From NCBI GenBank assembly GCA_033557465.1, contig CM066037.1, positions 204,599,156 through 204,663,155 on the forward strand: DNA of 64,000 nucleotides. The letters are read 5' to 3'. Made by a program: the position numbers and the translations under genes. This DNA is from Ichthyophis bannanicus (taxonomy: Eukaryota; Chordata; Amphibia; Gymnophiona; Ichthyophiidae). Numbering within the stretch: the stretch's first letter is position 1; each line of letters starts with the position of its first letter. The notes below the pieces were generated by a model. It worked only from the letters and a program-made list of their open reading frames with translations, was not told the origin of the DNA and did not search any database. This document shows, piece by piece, positions 20,833 through 31,397 of this stretch.

Positions 20833-21873
20833 CAGCATGGCTACTGAACCTCCCAAAGGAGGTGGAGGAAGTCCTCCTGGCCTCTCGTAAGAACTCCATG
20901 AGACAAGCCTATGCCTTTGTGGCGCAGATTCTCGGTATGGTGTGTGGGGCAATGGGTAGACCGCTGCTCCACACACCATACTGAGAATTGCGCCACTTGA
21001 AGGCATAGGCTCATCTTGCCAGGTGCACACATTGCTGCAGTACTTGTTCCACCTTTTGCAGACCGGACTCAAGTCCATCTCTGTCAGAGTGCACCTGAGC
21101 GCGTACTCTTGGCGCACCATCACTCCATACAGGGCAAGCCTCCGCATAGCCCATCATTACCCGATTTATGCGGGACCTTCTGCTCTCTAAGCCTCCACGT
21201 GGTTCTGGCACAGCTCACCAAGCCGCCTTTCGAACCTCTGGCTACCTGCCATATGCATTCTCTCTCCTGGAAGGTTGTCTTCCTGGTGGCACTCGCCTCT
21301 GCCCGCAGAGTCATTGAACTTTAGGCCTTGGTGGCCAAGCCACCTTACACCAGATTCTACAAGAAAGGGGTCATGCTTCGCACCCACCCTAAATTCCTTC
21401 TGAAGGTGGTATCCGCCTTCTACCTCAATTGGTAGGTGGTGCTCCCCACCTTCTTCCCATGGCCCCATGTCGACAAGGCAGCAGCCGTTCTCCATACTCT
21501 GTATTGTAAGAGGGCCCTGTCCTACCTGCAATGTACCCAGGGCCACCGCAAAGCATCACAGTTTTCGTTTCCTACAACCCCCGTCGCCTGGGGGAGGCTG
21601 TTACCAAGCGGACCATCTCCACCTGGGTGGTGGACTGCATCACCCTCGCCCACAATCAAGCTGTGCTCTCGTTGGAGCACCGGGTCACTGCATACAAAGT
21701 CAGAGCTATGGCGACCTGTTGCAAGCCTACGCTCTGTCTCTGTGGCGGACATCTGCCGAGCTGCCACCTGGTCCTCAGTTTATACCTTTGCAGCTCACTA
21801 CTGCCTGGAGAGGGAGTCCCGACGGGATAGCGCCTTCATTCGGGCCATATTCCTTAATCTGTTCGGAGTTTAG
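20833..21873 (+). pseudogene. Copy I tyrosine recombinase, broken
   Basis: The N-terminal block (E-V-L-L-A-S-R-K-N-S-M-R-Q-A-Y-A-F) at 20868-20920 runs into an inverted duplication. Catalytic blocks then appear in shifted frames: S-A-R-R-V-I-E-L (21298-21321, followed by TAG), L-P-T-F-F-P near 21440, the H-x-x-R region near 21690, and A-A-T-W-S-S-V-Y-T-F-A-A-H-Y-C-L-E-R-E-S with the Tyr near 21802. The gene ends at 21873 (F-G-V-stop), as in copy A. Confidence 0.78.
20907..21010. repeat. Inverted duplication (hairpin) within copy I recombinase
   Basis: Left arm 20907-20947 (GCCTATGCCTTTGTGGCGCA ...) and right arm 20969-21010 are reverse complements with only a few mismatches and a short indel, around a 21-base loop. 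The right arm is an inverted copy of the recombinase codons for A-Y-A-F-K-W-R, so about 40 bp of the gene were duplicated in reverse. Confidence 0.85.
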
Positions 21874-22030
21874 GCAACTCCTACCCTCCATCCCTTCTTG
21901 ATCAGGTTACTGGAGTGATGGTTCTCCCTGGACACTGGGGTCCTTAAAGTTGTTCCTCAGACTCGCTTCTGGCTGCTCACGGCTGGGCCATGTTTTTCTA
22001 CAGGTTCTCGGTAACCTGTAGTTAGGGCAT

Positions 22031-22336
22031 CCCATATGTGAGGACTGACGTCCTGCTTGTTCCTGAAGAAAGCGTAGTTACTCACCTGTAACAGGTGTTC
22101 TCCAGGGACAACAGGGATCAGTCCTCACAACCCTCCCTCCTCTCCTTGGAGGAGTTGTACAGTTTTTTGCCATCTTCTTTTGTTGGCTCTAGCTACGACA
22201 TCTGACTAAGATGGCACCCTTGGGTGGGAAGGGGAACATTCATGCATAGTGACATCTCCTGAAGGCTTTCTTTGAAAGCTGGGGAGATGCTTCCGTGGTG
22301 GCGACGAAGTCACACATATACGAGGTCTGATTCTAT
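22031..22336 (+). repeat. Copy I ICR (22031-22130) and truncated right ITR (about 22200-22336)
   Basis: The ICR contains CCCATATGTGAGGACTGACG and TACTCACCTGTAACAGGTG. The ITR contains AAGATGGCACCCTTGGGTGG. The expected terminal TTACAGGTGAGTAACTAC is not found after the ITR, so the end is lost. Confidence 0.72.
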
Positions 22337-22640
22337 AGATCCATTTTTCAAGACACTAGTGATCAAGACATAGTGATCTTTTCACAAGTATTGAAAACGC
22401 AATGATTCCTTTTTATTCTATCCAGGTGTTTCCAACCCCCTTTGTACCCAGGGCGGGCGCCCCCTCCCCCCCTTTCAGCCAGTGTGCTGCTCTGCAACCA
22501 CCCCCTCCCCCCACCGTCATACCCACACTTAGTTTGGAGGCAGCACGGCAAGCATACCTGAAAGACAGGTGGTTTCCCGTGCTGCCTGCAATGCAGGCTG
22601 GCTCTTCTCTCCCCACAGAAGTCTCGTGATCAGAGTTGAA
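22337..22640. other. Unassigned sequence between copy I and the J recombinase
   Basis: The stretch contains C-rich tracts (near 22470-22520). It may be eroded copy J sequence, or DNA exchanged when the end of copy I was lost. I see no reading frame or element boundary. Confidence 0.35.
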
Positions 22641-24090
22641 GAATGGACTGAAGTCTGTAGTCCTTAACATGGAAACTGATCAGCAGTTAGCCTCTGGCAA
22701 ACCAAATGTAGCAGCTATCCAAACCATTCTAATAGCTGCTTGGAAACCATCTAATAGAGGAAGACGTACTTTCAAGTGGAAGAGATTTTCATTCTGGTGT
22801 TTCACAAATGGCCACAACACTGTCACTGTCACTTAAACGTCTTCTGCTATATTGCAGTGTATAATTTAGGTATTCAGATGTCCTCTATTAGAGTGCGACT
22901 TGGTTCTCTGGCTGCTAGATAACCTTCCAAAAACAGTGTTTTCATATTGCTTATTTCATGAAGAGTTACAGTTGTGGTCAACATTATTGGCATCCTTGCA
23001 GTTCAGCCTCATTATGGCTAATATCACCTTAAAAAATGGCTAGTGAAATGGCTTTGGACTGCATATACACACACATTTGACACGCAAAAGTATCAAATAA
23101 AACAAGACCAATCAAAAAAGAAAATAGTATAAAAACTGGGACATTGCCAGGACATGGTTATTCACAAATATTAGAGAAGATATAAATTCTACCTGAATAA
23201 CTAAACTATATCTAGACCATAATTTTTTGTTTGATCGTTTGCCTTGAGAGATTACGCTCTCCTGTAGCAAACCCTCCATTTTTCTCTTTTATAGGAGGAA
23301 AACTCCCTCTGCAACACACCAAGGGATGACACAAGCCTACTCCCAGATGTACTTATCTAAAGCAGCACCGAAGAGTCCATACATCCAACGCCGTTTTAAA
23401 TTTTGCTTGATGGGTAATGGCTATAACATAACTCATACTCAGAGAACCAGTTGGTTCCAGCAATTTGTCATAGCATTCATAGTGCTGGAGTATCAAAGGA
23501 CTCTTTCAAACTTATCCAGTCCACTTGAGCTACACAACACTGTGTTTCTGGCCACCGAAACTCCCGGCCCTTCCTCATGCATGCTGCATAATTAGGACAC
23601 ACTATTAACGGTTTACGCAAAGCAGCCACATGGTCTTCTGTCCATACTTTTACTGCACATTAACGTTTAGACCAAGCCTCAGCAAAGGCTAGTGTCTTTG
23701 GTCGTGCTATATTTGCCAGTCTGTCTGAGCATTCAACTCTTGCATTAGTTTACTGTAGGCTGCTTCAAAGACTGGAACAGTATGGAAATATGCTTGGTAG
23801 TCACTCATTTGTGTGTCTGATTCAGTCCTGCTTGTTGACGGGAAAAGTAATGTTGCTTACTTAGTAGCAGATACTTTCTGTAGAAGCAAGATTGATAAAG
23901 AACATAGTCCCTCCCACATCCCCAAGGTTTGCTTGCATTCTTGAAATTGGAGCTGTACTTGACACACAGTTTTGAGCTGTGGGAGAGCAATTCCATCCCT
24001 TTGCTGTCAGATGTCACACAGATGTGTGTTTTATCAGTCCTGCTATCTAGGGAAAACACCTGTTAAATGTGAGCAACATTGTCTTATGCT
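22640..24090 (+). pseudogene. Ancient DIRS copy J: recombinase remnants and right end
   Basis: Recombinase homology is weak but ordered: R-T-F-K-W-K-R-F-S-F-W-C near 22765-22800, S-S-I-R-V-R-L-G-S-L-A-A near 22882-22917 (cf. N-S-V-R-V-H-L-S-A-I-A-A), a diverged middle near 23430-23530, and K-A-A-T-W-S-S-V-H-T-F-T-A-H near 23620-23660, where the Tyr codon is lost (stop after His). At 23822-24090 lie eroded terminal-repeat sequences (TTCAGTCCTGCTTGTTGACG; CAGTCCTGCTATCTAGGGAA). A 22950-23260 insert lacks similarity to other copies. Confidence 0.6.
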
Positions 24091-24095
24091 ACTTT

Positions 24096-24934
24096 TAATA
24101 ATGGACATGTTTGGATTAGTACAGCTACAAATCCTTTTAGTATATACTGTATCATCTGGTGATAATTTAAAAATGAAACACCACCAGTGCTTTGTAGAAA
24201 TATGCAGCAACAGCGAAATAATAAGGTATGTTCTAACTTCTACAGACACAAACCCTGTAATACTAATGGGTGATTTTAATCTCCCCTCAACACCCAACAA
24301 CCAATCAAATCTCTTCTCAGATGCGATAAGCAATTTGGACTTCCACCAAATAATAACAGAACACACACACAATAAAGGAAAAACACTTGACATGGTCTTC
24401 CTACCAAAGTCACTCCACAGCCTATATAACACCGATTCATTCTCAAACGTACCCGTCCCCTGGTCCGACCACTACCTCCTGAAATTCAATATTACCATCA
24501 CTGACAACAATCAAACAAAAAGACCACACCCTCAACATACCAAGAGATTCAGAAGGTTCAATGAAGAAGATTTTCTAGACCAAATAATACCATACCTAAC
24601 TCTAACACCCACAAATCTTGAATCTATCAAAAATTGGAACAAAACAATCTCCATGGCTGCGGAAAGAAAACCAAACCAGTCACACCATAATAGCAAAGAT
24701 AATAAAATTGGAAAAAGAGATGCCCCATGGTTTGACATGTCACTCAAAACACTGAAAAGACAACTAAGAAAGGAAGAAAGGAAATGGAGACAATCCAAAT
24801 CACTAATAAATTATGAGAAATACATAAATACTCTACATATATATATAAGGAAACAACAGACAATACTAAGAGAAACTACTACTCTAATATACTCACCAAT
24901 GCCATTAATCGACCAAGGGAATTGTTCTGTATAA
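24096..24934 (+). pseudogene. L2 ORF2 endonuclease part
   Basis: The frame to 24934 contains the C-terminal half of an EEP endonuclease: I-L-M-G-D-F-N-L-P (near 24260), L-D-M-V-F-L-P (near 24390) and W-S-D-H-Y-L-L (near 24460), the S-D-H catalytic signature. A K/R-rich linker follows (D-A-P-W-F-D-M-S-L near 24720). The frame is lost near 24920 and RT continues in another, so one indel splits ORF2. The N-terminal endonuclease is absent through 5' truncation. Confidence 0.8.
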
Positions 24935-26628
24935 TACAGAATCTAACAAACAAAACATTCAATTCAGACGAAATATCCATAGATATTTCCCCACAAGAAT
25001 TAGCACAATACTACATCAATAAAACAAAACCACAAAAGACTCCCCCACTAACACCTACAGAAATGAAGCACACTACCCCGGACAACTGGTCTAAATTCAA
25101 CGTAATATCAAAGACCACTTTCAAAACTACAATAACTAACATTAATACAACAACCTCATATCTTGATCCATGCCCAGTGGATTGGATAAAAAAGACTTTC
25201 TCAATACTCTCTTCCTTCATTCTCCCCCTGGTCATCCTATCCCTGGAACAAGGCTATTTACCACCATCTCTCAAACACGTTCAAATACGACCTATACTTA
25301 AAAATAACACTTTAGACAAATTATCCCCAAAATCATACAGACCCATATCGAGTATTCCTTTCATGGCCAAACTTATCGAGAAAATAGTCCAAACTCAACT
25401 ACAGGACTTCATTGATACACTGAACCTCCTTGACGAACACCAATATGGTTTCAGACTATTCCATGGGGTAGAAACATTGCTAACAATCCTTTATGACACA
25501 TTATTAAGGGGAATTGACGACTCTAAACAAGCCTTCATCCTAGTATTCCTCGACATCTCTGCAGCTTTTGACAGCGTCAATCACTTAACAATGCTAAACA
25601 GACTTCAACAAATAGGAATAACATCTACTGTTTATAACTGGTTCAAATCCTACCTGTCAAACAGAACCCAAACAGTAAGAATTCTCAACCAAACATCCAC
25701 CACTTTCAAACAAACACAAGGCCTTCCGCAGGGATCCGCACTATCAGCACTACTATTTAACATTTACTTACAACCAATCAGTAACATCTTTAAACGTCAC
25801 TGCGTCCACTACCATATTTACGCCGATGATATAATGTTCTACCTCCCATTTAAAATCCCGCACCCACCTCTTCAACAAATAACAGAATGTTTTAAAGAGC
25901 TAACAAAATGGCTTAAGGATCAGAATTTACTCATCAATTTTACAAAAACTGATGTTCTATTTATCACTAAAAATCAAACATACACACCCCCAAGCACCAT
26001 TACCCTAGATAACCATGAGATCAACACAAAAAAAGAAGTCAAATACCTAGGTGTGATACTGGACAATAAACTCAATATGGACTCACACATAAAATACCTG
26101 ACCAAAAACATACATTACAAACTCAAGACATTGAAACAATTAAGACCACTGATTCACTTACAAGAATTTATAACCATAATTCAAGCTATCATAACTCCAC
26201 ACTTTGATTTTGCAAATATAATCCCTAACGGCATCACAAAACAAAATATTAAAAAGATACAAATAACTCAGAACATAGCAGCAAGGATTATAATGAATAT
26301 AAGCCCAATAGAACATATCACACCGATTCTAGCTGAACTTCATTGGTTACCTATTAACAGCAGAATAAAATACAAAATTCTTGTCACCACATTTAAACTT
26401 ATAAATAACCTAGCACCATCTGCACTCAATACACTCATTAGCGTAGAAATAGATAAACAATCACAAAGGAGCAGAAACACAAACACTATCGCAATACCAA
26501 AAGATTACACAAAAGCTAGAAAACAAACCAACAAGAGGGCTTTCTCACACTCAGCACCAATCCTCTGGAATAATCTACCTGACAACATTCGTCTACTATC
26601 AGACATAAAGGAATTTAGAAAAAATTAA
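24922..26628 (+). CDS. L2 reverse transcriptase, open 568-codon frame
   Basis: LINE RT motifs in order: S-Y-R-P-I-S-S-I-P (near 25337), the Y-G-F-R block (near 25445), F-L-D-I-S-A-A-F-D-S-V-N-H (near 25547), G-L-P-Q-G-S-A-L-S-A-L-L-F-N-I-Y-L (near 25720), catalytic Y-A-D-D (near 25820), L-G-V-I-L-D-N-K-L (near 26047) and a C-terminal W-N-N-L-P-D-N-I block. The frame has no internal stop. It would prime reverse transcription at nicked DNA and, by tail similarity, could mobilise the SINEs. It is split from its endonuclease by a frameshift, so this copy is probably inactive. Assignment to L2 rests on the S-A-L-L-F-N-I-Y style motif and the tail. Confidence 0.85.
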   Translation: MFCIIQNLTNKTFNSDEISIDISPQELAQYYINKTKPQKTPPLTPTEMKHTTPDNWSKFNVISKTTFKTTITNINTTTSYLDPCPVDWIKKTFSILSSFILPLVILSLEQGYLPPSLKHVQIRPILKNNTLDKLSPKSYRPISSIPFMAKLIEKIVQTQLQDFIDTLNLLDEHQYGFRLFHGVETLLTILYDTLLRGIDDSKQAFILVFLDISAAFDSVNHLTMLNRLQQIGITSTVYNWFKSYLSNRTQTVRILNQTSTTFKQTQGLPQGSALSALLFNIYLQPISNIFKRHCVHYHIYADDIMFYLPFKIPHPPLQQITECFKELTKWLKDQNLLINFTKTDVLFITKNQTYTPPSTITLDNHEINTKKEVKYLGVILDNKLNMDSHIKYLTKNIHYKLKTLKQLRPLIHLQEFITIIQAIITPHFDFANIIPNGITKQNIKKIQITQNIAARIIMNISPIEHITPILAELHWLPINSRIKYKILVTTFKLINNLAPSALNTLISVEIDKQSQRSRNTNTIAIPKDYTKARKQTNKRAFSHSAPILWNNLPDNIRLLSDIKEFRKN

Positions 26629-27284
26629 AAACTCACTTATTCACATTACACTACAATACACTACCAAAGCAGAATACACAAAGAGACACAGGTTAACAAA
26701 CATACCATAACACTACATATTTCATTACAAAAAACAAATAATAACATAACCACATATTAATTAACCATACCACACATATATATAGATGACGAGTCTCCTA
26801 ACTTTATAATTATGTGATTTGTCACATTTAAAACAATTAATGCATTAAAATATTGATACATGATATAATTGCAAGTACCTACAATGTATATAGGTTCCAA
26901 AATTCCTGTTTAAATGTTATATTGTTACTTGTAAATAGTTTCATCTGTTCTATGTAAAACGACTAGGTATGCTACACCACATACCATATAACTTATTGTT
27001 CCCTGTAAACCGCACTTGATACTTGGGAAAAAGCGGTATAGAAATAACTGTTAAATAAATAAATAAATTATGCAGTGCATAGCAATCGTAGCATGCAAGA
27101 TGTCAAATGCTTCTCCTCATTTTATTTTATATATGTTAACATTCATACAGAACAGCCATATTATGAGCCAAACAATGCAGAGATGAAGGTTATATATAGA
27201 AAACATGAAAGTATTAATTTGACTTTTCTTTTATTTTGTATTATTAACTTTATATTATTTGGCCTAGGGTAAGTCCTATTTATT

Positions 27285-27566
27285 TATTTATTTATTTAGC
27301 TGTATTTATATCCCGCTTTTCACCGGGTCAAAGCGGTCAATTGGGAGATACATTTAACACGAGGGGATATGACACACATACGCTAATACTTACAGGGAAC
27401 ATGGGCAATGGAGGGTTAAGTGGCTTGCCCAAGACCACAAGGAGTGCCTACAGGACTAGAAATCCCAGTCCCTCCGGCCTGAGATTGCTGTCCCCAGGTG
27501 GGACTTGAACCCCCGGCCCTCCGGCCTGAAGTACCTTGTCCTAACCACTAGGCCACTCCTCCCCTA
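27285..27566 (-). mobile_element. CORE-type SINE, variant tail
   Basis: On the minus strand: a GGAGGAGTGGCCTAGTGGTT head, GGGTTCAAGTCCC B box, CTTGGGCAAGCCACTTAACC core, then a tail with GACCGCTTTGACCCGGTGAA and AGCGGGATATAAATACAG before (AAATAAAT)n. The tail differs from the 18431 SINE and resembles the variant at 34865-35160, so at least two tail subfamilies exist. Confidence 0.78.
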
Positions 27567-28099
27567 AATGGATGAGTAGACAAGATTGACAAATTTTAAA
27601 TCAAAAGGTGGAAATCATAATCATAACTGATAATGTGAAACAGACAATCATCCAGTTTGTTGGATCCCTAAAGGAAAACGGGGAAAATGACATCCAGCAA
27701 AGTTTATTCAGCTCGGGGTATCACTGGATTTCATTTGAATAAGGGTGCAGGTTATTTTGGATTCAAAATATATAATCCTCATCCCTAAATTTAATCTGTC
27801 ATTTAGTGGGATAATGTATTTCAGCACAAAATTATCACCACGATCCAAAATGTGTAGGACTGATATTCAGTTGCGGCATATCCAACTAAAATTAAATGGA
27901 TAATTTTTCTGGTTAACTGTAGGCTAGGTATTTGTATAGCCCAATTTAACAGGATAATTTTAACTGAATATAGGCACCAAGTGATTAAACCTTAGCCATA
28001 TCCCCAGCACATTTTTCTCCCCATACATATTTTGTTAATTTGTATCCTAATAGCTGTCACCAGCACCCATTTTTGGCCCTTTTAGGCGCCCGCCTAGGG
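27567..28099. other. Noncoding sequence with a small palindromic element
   Basis: The stretch is AT-rich with no open frames of note. ATATTCAGTT (27863-27872) and AACTGAATAT (27962-27971) form inverted ends of an about 109-bp unit, a possible MITE. A related motif, GAATATTCAGCGG, occurs near 32376. Confidence 0.35.
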
Positions 28100-29310
28100 C
28101 CGTGAGGTGTGGGTTGCCTTATTAAAAAAATAGTCAGTAGCCGTGTAATTAAGGCAAAAGAAATAATTTGGGTTTTATTCCCCGTCCCACATAGGATTCT
28201 TTATGAACAGCACAAAGGAACACAAAAGAAAACTGTTTCTTCACAGTATAAAAATAAACTCTTCGCCAGCACAATGTATCACAGAACTCTTGCTTGCCTG
28301 GCTAACATAAGGATGTAATTTCATCAGACAGACAAAGCGTGCAATCCATGGAATCCACTTCTATAATCACACTCCTGGTTTTCCCATTGCATCTGCTCGT
28401 AGTCTGTATCTGGAGACACATAACAATCTTTATAACTGAAATCCTCACAGCTCTTCCCTTGAATGACACTGGTTATTCTATTTGGTAAGTGCTCTACATC
28501 AACAGGGTTCAAGAGTCCTGTGCTAGGAACTGTATCTCTCAGGTTCCTTCTCCAATACGGATTTTCCTCCCAATTACTGGGCTTTGCTCTGCTGGCAATG
28601 CCTGGCTTTTTCCCTCTAACTACAACAGGGTACTTAGCTTTTGTCCCTGGGTAATGAGCTTCTCTCTCTGGGCTTTGGCTGGCTCCTCTCCAAGACTTCC
28701 ACGTCTCTGTAGCCGGGTCCAAGCTGAAATCACTTTCTGAAGAGAGTCTGTGTCTGCTGCCTCTTGCTACCGGGATACTTCGTTTACTTCCTGGTTCTAG
28801 CAAGGTCTGCTGGTTGAGAGGACTTCCTTCCTCTCGGTTACTCACTCTCCAGTGACCGAGGCCCCCTCTGGCTTGGGAGACTCCTCTGCAGCTTCAGCCT
28901 GCTCCACCCTTTGGCTTCTGCTCCTGCCTTTGCTGCCTTGGCTCCAGCCCCTCCCTTTGCTCTACTACTGGGCTTTCCCTGTAGTTTTTATGCTCCTGTT
29001 CTCTGCACGTTGTACGTGTCCTTCCATTCAGGTGAGCTTGATTAGCCTTTTGGCTTTCTGCTGCGTCACCTTTGGTGAATGGAAAGTTTTCTCCACTATA
29101 CTTGGGCTTTTTGAAAGCTGAATATGTTTGCTGCCTATGTGTTTGTGAGGTAAGCTCTTCCTCTTTTCCTATTACCATAGGCTCTGAGCCAGCCATTTCC
29201 TCATATAACATAGGCTCTGTACTAGTTACCTCATCACATAGCTTGTCTAGATAAACGTTAGCTGGTCTAGGGGTAGGAAATACAAAATGCAAGATTGCCC
29301 CAACCAATCT
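28100..29310 (-). other. Minus-strand open block, unidentified (probably element-derived)
   Basis: Two minus-strand frames, 29307-28894 and 28845-28324, are in the same phase and separated by one TGA (28894-28896), giving over 300 near-contiguous codons. Composition is Glu/Gln/Arg/Pro-rich (E-Q-R-E-G-L-E-P-R-Q-Q-R; Y-P-G-T-K-A-K-Y-P-V-V). I recognise no domain. Downstream on the minus strand a poly(A)-like AATAAAACCCAAATTATTTC lies near 28160. It could be part of an LTR element or a decayed DNA-transposon accessory gene; I cannot choose. Confidence 0.35.
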
Positions 29311-29590
29311 TTTTCTAAATTTCTGGATAAGTCAGGGCACATCCAGATGTATCTATCCTAACTTGAATCAGAGCTTCTAATTTTTGAAGCAAGTTTTCTA
29401 AAACCTAATTTCTAGGAGTGGAGTTAAAGAGTAGCATGATTAAAGCAGCAAGTTGAGAACCAGGGAAGCCAGTGTTCAGATACAACTGCTGCTCCTTAGA
29501 AGGGCAAGTCATTTACCCCTCCATTATCTCAGATACAAACTTAGATTTTAAGCCCTCTGGGGTCAGGAAAATATCTACTGTATCTGATTA

Positions 29591-31145
29591 CACTGGTCAA
29601 CATTGAAATCGTTACTGACTTTAAAAGGCCCTAATCTGTAGTAGCTTGGTGAGCTGAACACGAATATAACATTTAAAAGATTTTATTGGCTCTCGTTTTG
29701 AAAATATTGCATGTATTTCATTTTTGACGTTTCATCGTGTAAATTTATCCAGTAGGACGTCAACAACATCCCAAATAAGCCTTGAATGATGTAATATTGC
29801 ATCACATTGCATAATACCAGCATGCACACATCTTCCAGAGTTGATTGTATCATTTTCTGATGCAATGCAATACTACTGCCGGATGGCTGCTGAAGCCATC
29901 TGATGTCAGCAGTGTACTATACGCAGTCGGAAAGGAAAGTAATCTGGTATTCTGTTCTGATATTGAAAGCCTCATGAATGCCTTAAAAATCACTCATGAC
30001 CCACAAGACTGGAGACTATTTATAGACTCTTTGAAACGGAGTCTGAAGGCTGTGCTTTTGAACAATGGAAACCGTCTTCCATCTATTTCAGTAGCGCATG
30101 CCGTCCACATGAAAGAGACATATGATAACTTAAAGCATCTACTGACTTCCATTAACTATAACAAGTACAGCTGGCATCTCTGTGGTGACTTGAAGGTAGT
30201 TGCCCTTTTAATGGGACTGCAGCAGGGATATATAAAATACATGTGTTTCTTATGTGAGTGGGATAGCCGAGCAAGGGATTGGCACTACTTGTGGAAGGAA
30301 TGGAATCGCAGACAAAATGTAACAGTTGGAGAGAAAAATATCCAGCACCCAGCTCTGGTTGAGGCTCACAAAATCCTGCTACCACCCCTTCACATCAAAC
30401 TAGGTTTGATGAAAAAGTTTGTGAAAGCCATGGACCGCACTTCGCCAGCTTTCTGATACCTGCCTGAAAAATTCTCTTGACTCAGCGAAGCAAAGATTAA
30501 AGAGGGAGTTTTTGTGGGTCCTCAGATTCGAGAGCTCTTCAAAGATGACCAGTTCAACAACTTGCTGCAGGGTGATGCGAAACAAGCATGGAATGCTTTT
30601 CGCCTAGTGTCAACAAACTTTCTTGGGAATGTTAGGGCAGAAAACTACAAGGAACTAGTAGAAGACATGCTGATGCAGTATCAGAAACTTGGCTGCAATA
30701 TGTCTCTAAAGATCCATTTCCTTGATTCCCATCTTGATTTCGTTCGTGACAACTGTGGTATGGTTAGTGATGAACAGGGGGAACGTTTTCACCAGGATAT
30801 CACAACGATGGAGCAAAGATACCAGGGAAAATTGTCCACTACAATGCTGGCTGACTACTGCTGGGCACTCCCCAGAGAAGCTCCTGAAGAGCTGTACAAG
30901 AGACAGGCGAAAAAATCTAAGAAGTAGTCTATGACTTGTTTTTTTACAGGTATTAACCGAAGGCCTATTATATTTACTATTGACATGCATTTCGTGATGT
31001 AAACATTAATTCTTGTAGATTATAAAAAAACTAGAGCCAACTTTGGAATTTCACTGTCATATTCATGTTCAGCATATAAAAATTGATAAGAAATGATTAT
31101 TTTTATTTCAGTAACATGACTTTTGTAAAAGTTTGTTGACCAGTG
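29591..31145 (+). mobile_element. 1555-bp DNA transposon, CACTGG ends, TTA duplication
   Basis: Perfect 12-bp terminal inverted repeats CACTGGTCAACA lie at 29591-29602 and, inverted, at 31134-31145. Both ends are flanked by TTA (29588-29590 and 31146-31148). A transposase-like gene fragment lies inside (29845-30927). CACTG ends plus a 3-bp duplication resemble the CACTA/Chapaev (CMC) group, but the protein is not one I can assign with certainty. Confidence 0.72.
29845..30927 (+). pseudogene. Transposase-like gene with two in-frame stops
   Basis: One frame covers 29845-30927, broken by TGA at 30454-30456 and 30478-30480. It belongs to a family I recall as widespread, usually uncharacterised, in arthropod and vertebrate genomes. 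Key blocks: D-W-R-L-F-I-D-S and L-K-A-V-L-L (near 30010-30058), A-H-A-V-H-M-K-E-T-Y, C-G-D-L-K-V (near 30182), C-F-L-C-E-W-D-S-R (near 30243-30270), P-P-L-H-I-K-L-G-L-M-K (near 30385-30415), G-P-Q-I-R-E-L and E-Q-G-E-R-F-H-Q-D-I (near 30772). The F-I-D, G-D and G-E residues could form a DDE triad; that is my inference. An N-terminal DNA-binding region is missing. The break lies between two well-conserved halves. Confidence 0.7.
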
Positions 31146-31154
31146 TTATAACTC

Positions 31155-31397
31155 ACCTTATTTATTTATTTAACAGATTTTTTTTATCCCACTTTAGCAT
31201 TTTAGTCAAAGCTATTTACATTGTAACTTAAACTTGGTAATGTACATTAAACAGGGACATTGATAACTTGGATTCTTCTGAGGCAATGGAGAGTTAAGTG
31301 ACTTGCCAAAGGCCACAAGTAGTGTTTGTGGGAATGAAACCCTGGTCTCTTGTTTCCCAAACCAGTGCTCTAACCATTAGGCTACTCCTCCACTCCT
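31155..31397 (-). mobile_element. Older CORE-type SINE copy
   Basis: Minus strand: GGAGGAGTAGCCTAATGGTT head, CCTTTGGCAAGTCACTTAAC core, and a tail with CTAAAGTGGGATAAAAAAAA and (AAATAAAT)n. It is more diverged than the other SINEs, with the B box reading GGTTTCATTCCC. Confidence 0.68.

Larger units (their letters stand above)
16456..22336 (+). mobile_element. DIRS copy I, nearly full length, inserted in copy J
   Basis: A left ITR (TTCTCCAGGAACAAGCAGG ...) is followed by gag, RT-RNase H, methylase-like, recombinase, ICR and most of the right ITR. Every coding region is broken. It belongs to the subfamily of copy A (shared ITR core GATGGCACCCTTGGGTGGGA). The last about 40-50 bp of the right terminus, present in A and in the I ICR, are missing or scrambled after about 22336. 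A SINE lies in gag at 18431-18725. Confidence 0.85.
24096..27066 (+). mobile_element. L2-clade LINE, 5'-truncated (about 3 kb)
   Basis: This holds part of the ORF2 endonuclease, a long RT frame, a 3' UTR and the tail TGTAAACCGCACTTGATACT ... AAGCGGTATAGAAATAAC then (TTAAATAAATAAATAAA). Possible target duplication TTATGC (near 24085 and 27068). It is A-rich on the plus strand, unlike the GC-rich DIRS genes. The tail is shared with the SINEs. Confidence 0.85.

Noticed and set aside
22950..23260. Tc1-like terminal sequence (CAGTTGTGGTCAACATTATTGG)
   Set aside because: It resembles a mariner/Tc1 end, but no inverted partner or TA duplication could be found.
24422..24619. Minus-strand open frames over the L2
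   Set aside because: They are antisense to the LINE ORF2 and have no family motifs.
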